Shown here piece by piece: positions 1 to 7,964 of a DNA stretch of 48,647 nt. This DNA is from Candidatus Omnitrophota bacterium (GTDB lineage: Bacteria > Omnitrophota > Gorgyraeia > Duberdicusellales > 4484-171): positions 1 to 48,647 of the forward strand of contig JAGLSE010000012.1 in the NCBI GenBank assembly GCA_023135905.1. The letters are read 5' to 3'. Position 1 is the stretch's first letter. Every line of letters starts with the position of its first letter. Under the pieces are notes generated by a model, which worked only from the letters and a program-made list of their open reading frames with translations, made no database searches and was not told the DNA's origin. The position numbers and the translations under genes are program-made.

Positions 1-158
1 TCTAAGCCCCTTAACAAAAATCCACCAACTTTCAAATTTCGTTTGATATGTCCAAATGGAAGTTCTACTTTTTGTTTCCTTAGTTTATAAATCTCTCGGG
101 ATGCCACATCATTATATTGAGCTTCAAATTTCCTGAAATCTTCAAAAAGATGAATTTT
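1..158 (-). pseudogene. IS transposase C-terminal remnant (DDE type), cut by window edge
   Basis: Reading the minus strand from 158 to 1 gives an open frame of 52 codons that ends with the segment KVELPFGHIKRNLKVGGF followed by LLRGL. This pattern (a basic helix, then VE-PFG-IKRN and a FLLRGL end) is the C-terminal signature of IS1182/IS5-like DDE transposases. A TAG stop at 159-161 lies directly upstream in the same frame, and the DUF368 gene ends at 165, so the N-terminal two thirds of the transposase are absent. The piece is therefore a decayed remnant at its 5' side. Its 3' end runs off the window. No inverted repeat can be assigned. The family assignment rests on this motif only. Confidence 0.7.
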
Positions 159-164
159 CTAATT

Positions 165-1070
165 TTATCCTCTTTTTTGTCCTAAATTGTTGATTCCTAA
201 TGTTAAAACAAAACCTAAAAAAAATAATAATAACATACCTATAATATTAAATGACGTAAACTCTATCCCTGAACCAATAACTTTTTTCACCGGTATACTC
301 AATGAACCAATTACTAACCCCAATAAAACATAAAGAGTTTTACATTTATCTTTTTTAAAAAGAAATACTATCAATCTTGATATAAAAAATGCACCTAAGG
401 CTGCACCTATCCCAAAAACCAAAAAATAAACATATTTCGTTCTAATATTATGTAAAACATTTAGCATAAAGGGATAAATACCCATTATGTCTAAAATAAA
501 TGCTCCAGATATGCCGGGTAAAAACATAGCACTGATAGCAAAAAAACCCCCAAAAAAAACATATCCATGGCTAGGGTTGTTAACTTTTAACGGAACAACT
601 AAAGTTAAAATTATACCCAAAATCACCCCTAAAAAACCGAATAAAATATTTTTGATTTTATGATTTTCAATATTATTAAATATAACCTTAGAAGATGCCA
701 ATATCAATCCGATAAAAAAAGATATGGTATAAACAAAATAATTATCTAATAAGAACAATATTAACTTAGAACCTAAAAATATTGCCGTAAATATACCGGA
801 AAACAATATCCCCAAAAATATCAGATCTATTTTTTTTACATTAGCAATTAAATCCGCCACTTTTGACTTCCTTCTAGTAAACAAAAACAAAAAAATACTT
901 TTTATTAATTCCGGAGAAATGTTTTTTACTGAATCTATCAATTGCTCATATATTCCTGTTATAAACGCTATTGTTCCACCGGATATACCCGGGATAACAT
1001 CACAAATACCCATTAAAATACCTTTCAAAAACAATGAACATTTATCCCTAAAATTAACTTCTTTCAACAT
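165..1070 (-). CDS. DUF368 membrane protein, candidate undecaprenyl-phosphate translocase
   Basis: This is a 301-residue polytopic membrane protein. It carries the DUF368 hallmark near residues 21-40 (GICDVIPGISGGTIAFITG) and a second copy of the PGISG motif near residue 183 (FLPGISGAFILD), which suggests an internal duplication. DUF368 members (PopT) have been implicated in returning undecaprenyl phosphate across the cytoplasmic membrane, which fits a window full of lipid-II-cycle genes. The start is ATG at 1070, preceded by AAAAGGAGATGGG, a clear ribosome binding site. It is the last gene of the run pcm-DUF368, separated from pcm by a roughly 96-bp spacer. The family call is firm; the substrate is inferred from the family. 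Confidence 0.9.
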   Translation of the reverse strand: MLKEVNFRDKCSLFLKGILMGICDVIPGISGGTIAFITGIYEQLIDSVKNISPELIKSIFLFLFTRRKSKVADLIANVKKIDLIFLGILFSGIFTAIFLGSKLILFLLDNYFVYTISFFIGLILASSKVIFNNIENHKIKNILFGFLGVILGIILTLVVPLKVNNPSHGYVFFGGFFAISAMFLPGISGAFILDIMGIYPFMLNVLHNIRTKYVYFLVFGIGAALGAFFISRLIVFLFKKDKCKTLYVLLGLVIGSLSIPVKKVIGSGIEFTSFNIIGMLLLFFLGFVLTLGINNLGQKRG

Positions 1071-1166
1071 CCCATCTCCTTTTAATAACGTATCGCATAT
1101 TAAATTATGCGCCTGCCTGCCGTTAATTATTGTGTCCTTCGTCCTAGCGAAGCGAGTCGTCCCTCG
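1071..1166. repeat. Intergenic spacer with GC-rich palindromic segment
   Basis: The pcm-DUF368 spacer is richer in GC than its surroundings. It contains an imperfect palindrome around 1144-1156 (CTAGCGAAGCGAG) embedded in a purine/pyrimidine-alternating stretch (GTCCTTCGTCCTAGCGAAGC). It resembles the interspersed palindromic elements seen elsewhere in the window but is not the same sequence as those copies. No T-run follows, so it is not a standard terminator. Confidence 0.35.
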
Positions 1167-1817
1167 TCACCCCTGCCATCCGTATTTTCCGATTAAAGGG
1201 ACAAAAACACAATTACAAATGATTTCCTTTTTTATTTTATTTTCAGAAATCTTATTAATTAAAATCAACTTCTGATGATACCTATCTCCTACAGGTATAA
1301 CCATCTTTCCTTTTATTTTAAGCTGATTGATTAATGATTCTGGAATTTCCGGCGAAGCTGCGGTAACGATAATTCTATCATAACAAGCATGCTCAAGCCA
1401 ACCCAAGGTACCATCTCCGACCTTTATTAACACATTATATCCCAAAGAATCCATAAACTTTTGTGCACTATCCGCTAACTCCGGAATTCTTTCAACAGTA
1501 TAAACTTTAGATCCTAAAAAACTTATTATTGCAGACTGATATCCGCTACCTGTACCAATTTCAAGTGTACTCATACCATATTCCAATTTTAATGTTTGAG
1601 TCATTAAAGCAACCATGTAGGGCTGAGAAATGGTTTGTTCTAAACCTATAGAAAGGGGACAATCATCATAAGCAAATCTTTCCTGAGATTTAGGAACAAA
1701 AAAATGCCTAGGCACGTTCCTAAAGGCTTTTAAAATATAAGGATCTACTATCCCCCTTCTAATAAACTGATCTTTTACCATAATTTCTCTTAAACCATTA
1801 AAATCAATTTCGTTCAT
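1167..1817 (-). CDS. pcm: Protein-L-isoaspartate O-methyltransferase
   Basis: This 216-residue protein uses S-adenosylmethionine to methylate isoaspartyl residues, starting repair of aged proteins in the cytoplasm. It has the family landmarks QTISQPYMVA at residues 61-70 and the SAM-binding motif LEIGTGSGYQSA at 85-96. It ends with the typical PLIGKYGW. Length matches the family (about 210 residues). The ATG at 1817 overlaps the stop of the upstream glycosyltransferase as ATGA, so translation is coupled. The linkage to a glycosyltransferase and acyltransferase looks like simple operon membership rather than a functional pairing. Confidence 0.95.
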   Translation of the reverse strand: MNEIDFNGLREIMVKDQFIRRGIVDPYILKAFRNVPRHFFVPKSQERFAYDDCPLSIGLEQTISQPYMVALMTQTLKLEYGMSTLEIGTGSGYQSAIISFLGSKVYTVERIPELADSAQKFMDSLGYNVLIKVGDGTLGWLEHACYDRIIVTAASPEIPESLINQLKIKGKMVIPVGDRYHQKLILINKISENKIKKEIICNCVFVPLIGKYGWQG

Positions 1818-2476
1818 CTGTGGTTTTTGAAAATAAAGTTAAAAAATCTAATAGTGTCAATAAAAGGGTTAATTTTACTCCTTATATTCTTATAATAAAT
1901 ACTTTCTATGGGAATACTTTTTATTGTAAAACCTGCTCTACCTGCTTTAATAAGAATTTCAGATTCTATTTCAAATTTTTTAGTTTTAATCGTTATTCTT
2001 TCCAAAACTTCTTTTTTAATTAAACGAAAACCGCACTGAGTGTCCGGTATTTTTTGTCTTATTATAGCTGAAATAATCCACGACATAAGGTTATTCGCGA
2101 CAACCCTTGTCAAGGGCATACCCGAATGATTATCCATACGATTACCAACTAGAACTGAAACTCCAGCTTCTGCTTCTTTAATAAATTTATCCAAATCTAG
2201 CAAACTATGCTGACCATCAGCATCCATAGTAATAATACAATCAAATAATTTGTTTTCTTTAAGATAAGATATACCTTTTTTTATAGAAACTCCTTTGCCA
2301 AAATTTCTTTTACTTTTAATTACAACATCCGCCCACTTTTTAGCCAACTTATAAGTATTATCTTTGGAACCATCATCGACTACCAAAATAGATAGATTGC
2401 GATCCTTCAGGCCTTTTAGAACAATTTCTAAAGATCTCGATTCATTATATGCTGGAATTATTACCCAAATATTCAT
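1814..2476 (-). CDS. Family 2 glycosyltransferase (dolichyl-phosphate-mannose-synthase-like)
   Basis: The 220-residue protein is a GT-A fold family 2 glycosyltransferase. It has the N-terminal IIPAYNES motif at residues 6-13, VDDGSKDNT at 33-41, and a MDADGQHS stretch near residue 85 that holds the DxD metal-binding group. The segment DTQCGFRLIKK near residue 145 is typical of polyprenyl-phosphate sugar synthases. There is no C-terminal membrane domain, so it is the short soluble type. It is likely to transfer a sugar to a polyprenyl phosphate or lipid carrier. It lies 11 bp after the acyltransferase gene and overlaps pcm by 4 bp. The acceptor cannot be told from sequence. Confidence 0.85.
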   Translation of the reverse strand: MNIWVIIPAYNESRSLEIVLKGLKDRNLSILVVDDGSKDNTYKLAKKWADVVIKSKRNFGKGVSIKKGISYLKENKLFDCIITMDADGQHSLLDLDKFIKEAEAGVSVLVGNRMDNHSGMPLTRVVANNLMSWIISAIIRQKIPDTQCGFRLIKKEVLERITIKTKKFEIESEILIKAGRAGFTIKSIPIESIYYKNIRSKINPFIDTIRFFNFIFKNHR

Positions 2477-2487
2477 TAAAAAAAAAT

Positions 2488-3360
2488 TTAATTAGTTTGT
2501 TCTTTATTTTCTGAAACACTGTTTTCAACCCAATACTTTTCAAACATATACCACTGCCCAGGATAATTTTGAATATATTTTTCTAGTATTTTAGTATATT
2601 GTTCAAGTATTTCTTTTTCAGGACATTCATTACATTTATTAAATTGTATAGGTTTTTCAAAAATCAAATTATAAAAAAATTTATTTTTACGTACTAAAAA
2701 TGAAGGTATAATTTCAGCTCCGGTCTTTAAGGCGAAAAAACTTGCTCCTCTAGGAATTGCTGCTAAGTTTGAAAACATTTCCATATTTCGGCTTGATGCG
2801 GAAAAACTTTTATCCCCTAAAATAGCTAGAATTCCTCCTTTTTTTAATGCTGAAAAACACCCTTTGACTGCTATACCAGTAGGAATAACTTTCATCCCAA
2901 CTCTCTGACGATTTCTATTAAAAAATTCATTTACTCTCTTATCCTTATGAGGAAGTGCAACACCGGAAAGTGGATACCCCAACAAAGCAGTAACGGCACC
3001 GGCTAGTTCATAATTACCTAAATGTGCTGTAAGAGCAATTACTCCTTTACCTTTAGCAAGGGCTTTATCTAAGTTTTCCAAACCGGATACTTCAACATAT
3101 TTATCAATAAATTTCTGGTTAAATTTATTATATCTGAAAAAATCAACTAAATAATAAGCAAAATTATTTACGGCTTCCTTAGAAATTTTTCTTACTTTTT
3201 CCCTATCCTTAAGAACTGGATAAAGATTATAATATAAAGCATCTTTATCTTTTTTAAATATCAAAAACCGAATTGTCGAAATAACCTTTGCTAGTTGATA
3301 ACCGATACTACGAGGCAATAATAAAACTATATATCTTCCTATGATATAAAGGTAATACAT
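2488..3360 (-). CDS. LpxL/HtrB-family lipid acyltransferase
   Basis: The 290-residue protein belongs to the lysophospholipid acyltransferase superfamily, lipid A late acyltransferase branch. The catalytic HX4E motif is visible as TAHLGNYE (His113, Glu118), and the later segment GILAILGDKSF and the EIIPSFLVRK block fit the second and third acyltransferase motifs. An N-terminal hydrophobic segment (residues 1-20) would place it at the inner membrane. Its start ATG shares one base with the TAA stop of the upstream glycosyltransferase (TAATG), indicating coupled translation. Pairing with an MGDG-synthase-like enzyme suggests it could acylate a glycolipid rather than lipid A; no lpx genes are seen in the window to decide. 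Confidence 0.85.
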   Translation of the reverse strand: MYYLYIIGRYIVLLLPRSIGYQLAKVISTIRFLIFKKDKDALYYNLYPVLKDREKVRKISKEAVNNFAYYLVDFFRYNKFNQKFIDKYVEVSGLENLDKALAKGKGVIALTAHLGNYELAGAVTALLGYPLSGVALPHKDKRVNEFFNRNRQRVGMKVIPTGIAVKGCFSALKKGGILAILGDKSFSASSRNMEMFSNLAAIPRGASFFALKTGAEIIPSFLVRKNKFFYNLIFEKPIQFNKCNECPEKEILEQYTKILEKYIQNYPGQWYMFEKYWVENSVSENKEQTN

Positions 3361-4484
3361 TAACTAATTAGACCTAATATTAAATCAACAATTCTTAAAG
3401 AAGAATCTATCAATGAAATACTTTTTGCATTCTCACGTAAAGAATACATTTGCTTTTTATCATTAAATAAGTTATACACTTGTTTTACTATTTCATTTGG
3501 GCCATCAGCTTTAATAATAGCATTATTTTTCAAAAGATGTTTAACATTTCTCTCTTCCTGACCGGGAATAGGATTTGTTATAATCATGCCTAACCCTTTA
3601 GCCAAAGCCTCAGAAATAGTAATACCACCGCCTTTTGTAATAATTATATCCGAAAAATCCATAATTTTATGAATACTCTCCGTATACCCAAAAACAAAAA
3701 TAGGTTTTTTAAATTCTTTTTTAACTTTCATCATTGACTCGTATAGTTTCTTATTCTTACCACATACTACAATAATTTGAAATTCAGAATCAAACTGGTC
3801 CAACTGCTGAGCAATTACCTTTATCGGCCCTAAGCCTAAGCCGCCGCCCATAATAAGCACGGAATTCATACCATCAATAAACCCTAATTCAGTTATAATT
3901 TGTTTTTTAGGGAAAGTAGTTAAAAATTTTACTGAAATAGGAATACCCAAAACTTTTATTTTCTTTTCATCCACCCCTTCACTAACTAAAACTTCTTTTG
4001 CTTCTTTACAAGCCACAACATACCTATCAACACAGGGATGAACCCAAAATCTATGAGGATAATAATCTGTTACTATTCCTACCAACGGAACCTTTAATCC
4101 ATATCTTTGCTTAAAATCAGCAACCAAACCGCAAGGAAAAGCTTGGGTTGCTACTATACAGTTAGGATTATTTTTCTTTATAAAATCATCAAGTTTTCCA
4201 AAAGCAAATCTATTAACAAGTTTTCTATAAGGTTTCAAAGTCTCAAGTACTTTTTTTCTATCATATGCCCTTCCCCACAAATGAGGAATGTGCTTAATAG
4301 TTATCGAATATATAAAATCAACGACCTTTTCTCCTCGAGGATAAAAATAACCTAGACCATTCAAATTAAGAACATCAACCGAAGGCTTCTTGTAAAAAAA
4401 AGCTTCTTGTAAATTGTGAGCAGCTTTGCTATGTCCACCAAATTCATTGATATGAAAAATAATAATTTTTTTTGATTCTTCCAT
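3360..4484 (-). CDS. MGDG-synthase-like diacylglycerol glycosyltransferase
   Basis: The protein has two GT-B halves. The N-terminal half, beginning IIIFHINEFGGHSKAAHNL, matches the MGDG synthase N-domain pattern. The C-terminal half carries the nucleotide-sugar site ITKGGGITISEALAKG and the block NPIPGQEERNVKHLL. This family (plant MGD1, Bacillus UgtP) transfers galactose or glucose to diacylglycerol at the cytoplasmic membrane. I choose ATG at 4484, with GGTGAAT just upstream, over a TTG at 4493. The gene starts after a 144-bp spacer holding an inverted repeat, so it may head its own transcription unit. It differs from MurG, which is present separately in the window. Sugar and acceptor are inferred from family only. 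Confidence 0.85.
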   Translation of the reverse strand: MEESKKIIIFHINEFGGHSKAAHNLQEAFFYKKPSVDVLNLNGLGYFYPRGEKVVDFIYSITIKHIPHLWGRAYDRKKVLETLKPYRKLVNRFAFGKLDDFIKKNNPNCIVATQAFPCGLVADFKQRYGLKVPLVGIVTDYYPHRFWVHPCVDRYVVACKEAKEVLVSEGVDEKKIKVLGIPISVKFLTTFPKKQIITELGFIDGMNSVLIMGGGLGLGPIKVIAQQLDQFDSEFQIIVVCGKNKKLYESMMKVKKEFKKPIFVFGYTESIHKIMDFSDIIITKGGGITISEALAKGLGMIITNPIPGQEERNVKHLLKNNAIIKADGPNEIVKQVYNLFNDKKQMYSLRENAKSISLIDSSLRIVDLILGLIS

Positions 4485-4566
4485 ATTCACCAATTTAGAA
4501 TCATATAATTTACAATATTAAATAATATTTATTATGTACAAGTTTTCACTAATTTGTAATAATATC

Positions 4567-4594
4567 ATAATTGTTCAAACGGGTAAACAATTAT
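4567..4594. promoter_or_regulatory. Inverted repeat, possible operator
   Basis: Two 9-bp arms, ATAATTGTT and AACAATTAT, are separated by 10 bp in the spacer between the HD-GYP gene and the glycosyltransferase gene. There is no T-tract and the stem is AT-rich, so a protein-binding operator is more likely than a terminator. No regulator is identified. Confidence 0.35.
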
Positions 4595-4628
4595 ATGTTG
4601 ATATTGAAAGGACCCAGTACTTTTAGGA

Positions 4629-5957
4629 TCAGATTAAATCGATATACTTTTTACCTTCTGTAAATGGATTAAGTGAACGTTTAATTTTTATATTATTAAA
4701 CTTGCTCAAATCAATCATCTCACTGATATTATCAGAAAAAATCTCAACTTTAGGATTAAAAATATCATCGGGATTAATTTCTCTTACAATACCAATTCTA
4801 TTATCTTCCAAAATCACTATTGTCCCTTTAGGCCAAACACCTATCCCACTAAAAAATTTATCAAACAATCCCTCGGGAAATTTATTCCCTCTATTCTTTA
4901 ACATTATTTCATAAATCATTTCAGAAGGGTAATCCTGTTTATACGATCTTCTTTGAGTAAGAGCATCATACACATCACATATAGAAATAATTAAAGAAGC
5001 TATATGCGGTTTTCGAGAATAAAAAAGTTTAGGATAACCTGTTAAATCATCGCCAATATGGTGTTCAAAAGCTACTACAACCGGTAAAATTGTTAAATTA
5101 TCAACATGCCGCATAAGAATCTGAGCTCCTAAAACTGTATGACTCTTTATTTTATCGAACTCAGCATTGTCTAAACTGCCTTTTTTTTGTATTATATTTC
5201 GCGAAATATATATTTTGCCGATATCATGAAATAAACCGGCAGTGCCTATAGCTAAACAATCCTCCATGGAATAACCCAAATTATTAGAAAATGATACAGA
5301 TAAAATGCTCACATTTAAAAGATGCATAAAAGTAGTTATATCATGACCTTTGGACTGCCCTAACTTTGAAAACACCTCATAATTACCTATTAAACTCTCC
5401 ATAACATCATTGGCTATTACTTTAAACTTTACAAAATCAAACACATCATTATTAATCAAATCATCTATAGACTCATTTAGCGAAGACAAACATCTCTGAT
5501 ACTCAACAATTTCATCTTTATTCTCAGGCTGATAAACATTTTTATCAGATGAAGAATCAGTAATTCTCCCAACCGTAATATTTTTCACACCTGACTCTAA
5601 TAAGTATTGCTTAGAAATATCTACATTTTTATTGCTTCTCAAAAAACTCAGAAAATTAATCAACTCATTTTTTGACACATTTTTATTAAAAATTATTTTT
5701 TCTATTCCTCTATCTTTTAAGTTCCTAATAAATAGTGTCATACGCTTACTCAAATCGAAAAAAATGTCCTCCCCACTAGTAAGTTCTTCACCAACTATAC
5801 CTATTACTAAATCACTTTTTTTAAACAAAACATTCTGTAAATATTCAAAAGTCAGGTTTATCGATTCAATAACCTTAGGATGATCAAATTCATATATTCT
5901 GGCAACCTGCCATGATGAAACAAAATTCTCTAAGAATTTTTTAATATCTTCAACCAT
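4629..5957 (-). CDS. HD-GYP domain protein with a novel-looking N-terminal domain
   Basis: This 442-residue protein carries an HD-GYP phosphohydrolase domain, the class that degrades cyclic di-GMP. H212, LFHDIGK (HD at 244-245), EHH (298-300), GYP (307-309) and a metal-ligand-like D328 are all visible. A short beta-rich tail (residues 368-410, GTIVILEDNRIGIVREI) follows. Residues 1-135 form a separate domain that is clearly shared with the N-terminus of the next gene upstream (5964-7877): both have a DHP motif near residue 26, an IGI strand near 52, and a K-V-[ST]-x-x-E-L helix near 95. The two genes are only 6 bp apart and end the dcw cluster at the place where ftsZ is usual. This suggests a role in controlling division or envelope growth, which is inference. 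Confidence 0.85.
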   Translation of the reverse strand: MVEDIKKFLENFVSSWQVARIYEFDHPKVIESINLTFEYLQNVLFKKSDLVIGIVGEELTSGEDIFFDLSKRMTLFIRNLKDRGIEKIIFNKNVSKNELINFLSFLRSNKNVDISKQYLLESGVKNITVGRITDSSSDKNVYQPENKDEIVEYQRCLSSLNESIDDLINNDVFDFVKFKVIANDVMESLIGNYEVFSKLGQSKGHDITTFMHLLNVSILSVSFSNNLGYSMEDCLAIGTAGLFHDIGKIYISRNIIQKKGSLDNAEFDKIKSHTVLGAQILMRHVDNLTILPVVVAFEHHIGDDLTGYPKLFYSRKPHIASLIISICDVYDALTQRRSYKQDYPSEMIYEIMLKNRGNKFPEGLFDKFFSGIGVWPKGTIVILEDNRIGIVREINPDDIFNPKVEIFSDNISEMIDLSKFNNIKIKRSLNPFTEGKKYIDLI

Positions 5958-5963
5958 GTTTTT

Positions 5964-7877
5964 TTAAACAATTCCTCTAGCCTTATCCCTTACGATTTTA
6001 TACCAAAAAACCTTAGATTTGCTCAACGTTTCCACTAAAGCCATACCTTCGTCAAAAGGAACCTCTTCGAACAATTCTAAATTTTCGATAACAATTTTAT
6101 TTCTAAACCCCAATAAATTTTTTATACAAAAAAGTTCTTCAGCCAACCGTTGTCGATTCTTAGTTTTTTTAACCAAAACTTTATATATATATTTACGTTT
6201 AAAAGGATTTGCTTTTTTAAAAATCGAATACAAAAACTCTTCATCATAAACCGTTAACCTATTAATTTCTTTTAAAATTTCAATTTTTACAACTTCATTG
6301 GATAACCCAAAGAATGATTTAAGTACGACCCATGACTCCAAAGAATCAAGATTAATTAATTCTCCTATCAATTTCCTTATAAATGATAAATCTTTACTTC
6401 TTTTATCTACCTTTCGATAAAAAATACCTGTCTGATTTGGGAAAAATTTAAAAAAAAGCCTCAAAATAGAAGTATTCACTATTTTTTCTTCAAAAATCTT
6501 ATCTATATAAAAATCAAGATCGAACGACGAAGTTTTTAATAATTTTATATACAACTCCATATTTTGAAAATTATTATTTAAAAAAAACGAATTCTCAATA
6601 AATTTTGCAGCTTTTTGAAAAAAAACTTTAAATGTTTCGTCAAATCCATTAATATTGCTTTTTTTTTCGTCAAATACTTTCATTAAATCATTTACATATG
6701 TTATATCACTAGTCTGAACAGCTTTATCAAGTTCTGTAAGCAAAGAGTTTATAACAAAACTTAATTGCTCTTTATCATTATCAAAAACCAACAAATCTAT
6801 AAGAATATACCTGTAATTATATTCTAATTTTATTCTGTCAAAAGAAATACCTTCACTCAAATTAATATCATTTAACATCAAAGAAAAATCTTTAGTATTA
6901 AAATCAATCATCTTAGAATTTCCAGGGAGAGTAAAAATTCCTTTAACATTTTCTAAAGCGTCAGGATTATGCTTTAACCATTCTTCATTTTTAGTTTTAC
7001 TTTTCATAGATGAAATAATTTCCTTATGTTTGATCGTACCAGCAGCACCAAAAAATAAATTAAGGCTAACTGTATTAACTGCACCCTTATTTTTTAATAA
7101 TTCCATTAAAACATCCGAGATATCATCTCCTTCTAAATTATCAATAATTTTTTTAAACTTACAATAATCATCCTTTATTGATAATTTATTATTTTTTAAA
7201 ATCGAAGAAACTATACCTTTTGTACATAAATTAAATTTCTGTTTATCCTCTTTTTTTAAAAAAGTAAGAAGTTTACTCACTATTTCATGGGAATTATCTT
7301 TATCAAAAAATTCTTTAATATCAACTTTATCAATAACATCCACAAACTTATCAGCCAAAGCCAAGGTCTGCCCACCACTACCTTGTTCACCACCGCCTTC
7401 TAGAAGATAGCTCCAAACATCTTCTATTTCCGTTCCTTCTCCTTTTTCTAAAAACTTTGAATAATCCAGAGTATCAACATTAATAGAAGAAACTTCTTTT
7501 TCATTTAAAATTTTTTTTATACCGCCTTTAACCCTAATCTCTTCCGGCGTTAAATTTAAAGATTTAATGAAATTCGACAACTCCTCAAGAGTAACATCCT
7601 TTTTAATGCTTATTATTTTCACCCTGCGCCTATGCAAAAAATCGATTAATGCTTTATATTTTTTTTCATCTTTTATCTCTTGATTTCCAATAAACAAATT
7701 ACTACTGCTTATACCAATTTTTATAGGATTCATTTCTAAAATAGTTTCATCTATATTTTTTTTTAAATTTTGGACAGATTTGGTAAGAATAGGATGGTCT
7801 TCAAAATATACTGAAGAATTACTAATTGCTGCTTTCAATAAATTCAAAAAACCATTATGAATATTTTTATTAGGCAT
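5964..7877 (-). CDS. Uncharacterised 637-residue protein sharing its N-domain with the adjacent HD-GYP protein
   Basis: I do not recognise a named family. Residues 1-137 match the N-domain of the HD-GYP protein encoded 6 bp downstream: DHP at residues 27-29, KIGIS near 53, a K-K-D-V-T-x-E-E-L-S-N-F helix near 97-110, and VSSINVDTLD near 132. A Gly-rich linker (GGGEQGSGGQ, near 160) separates it from a long, mainly helical body with repeated Leu/Ile-rich helices of about 35 residues, resembling HEAT-type alpha solenoids. There is no signal peptide or membrane segment, so it is probably cytoplasmic. An internal duplication of the HD-GYP partner followed by loss of the catalytic part is possible. 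Function is unknown; the location at the end of the division cluster is the best clue. Confidence 0.75.
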   Translation of the reverse strand: MPNKNIHNGFLNLLKAAISNSSVYFEDHPILTKSVQNLKKNIDETILEMNPIKIGISSSNLFIGNQEIKDEKKYKALIDFLHRRRVKIISIKKDVTLEELSNFIKSLNLTPEEIRVKGGIKKILNEKEVSSINVDTLDYSKFLEKGEGTEIEDVWSYLLEGGGEQGSGGQTLALADKFVDVIDKVDIKEFFDKDNSHEIVSKLLTFLKKEDKQKFNLCTKGIVSSILKNNKLSIKDDYCKFKKIIDNLEGDDISDVLMELLKNKGAVNTVSLNLFFGAAGTIKHKEIISSMKSKTKNEEWLKHNPDALENVKGIFTLPGNSKMIDFNTKDFSLMLNDINLSEGISFDRIKLEYNYRYILIDLLVFDNDKEQLSFVINSLLTELDKAVQTSDITYVNDLMKVFDEKKSNINGFDETFKVFFQKAAKFIENSFFLNNNFQNMELYIKLLKTSSFDLDFYIDKIFEEKIVNTSILRLFFKFFPNQTGIFYRKVDKRSKDLSFIRKLIGELINLDSLESWVVLKSFFGLSNEVVKIEILKEINRLTVYDEEFLYSIFKKANPFKRKYIYKVLVKKTKNRQRLAEELFCIKNLLGFRNKIVIENLELFEEVPFDEGMALVETLSKSKVFWYKIVRDKARGIV

Positions 7878-7964
7878 AAGAATATTGTTTCAAAATCAAT
7901 TGTTTAAAAAACTCCTGTCCGGGAATAATGATTTTTTCTCCATATAATTAATTATAATACTAAA

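Noticed and set aside
919-1275. 118-codon plus-strand open frame
   Set aside because: It runs antisense across the DUF368 and pcm genes and their spacer, has no ribosome binding site and no family-like sequence; it is a shadow of the minus-strand genes.
4576-4585. Rho-independent terminator of the HD-GYP gene at the 4567-4594 inverted repeat
   Set aside because: The stem is AT-rich with a 10-base loop and there is no T-run after it.
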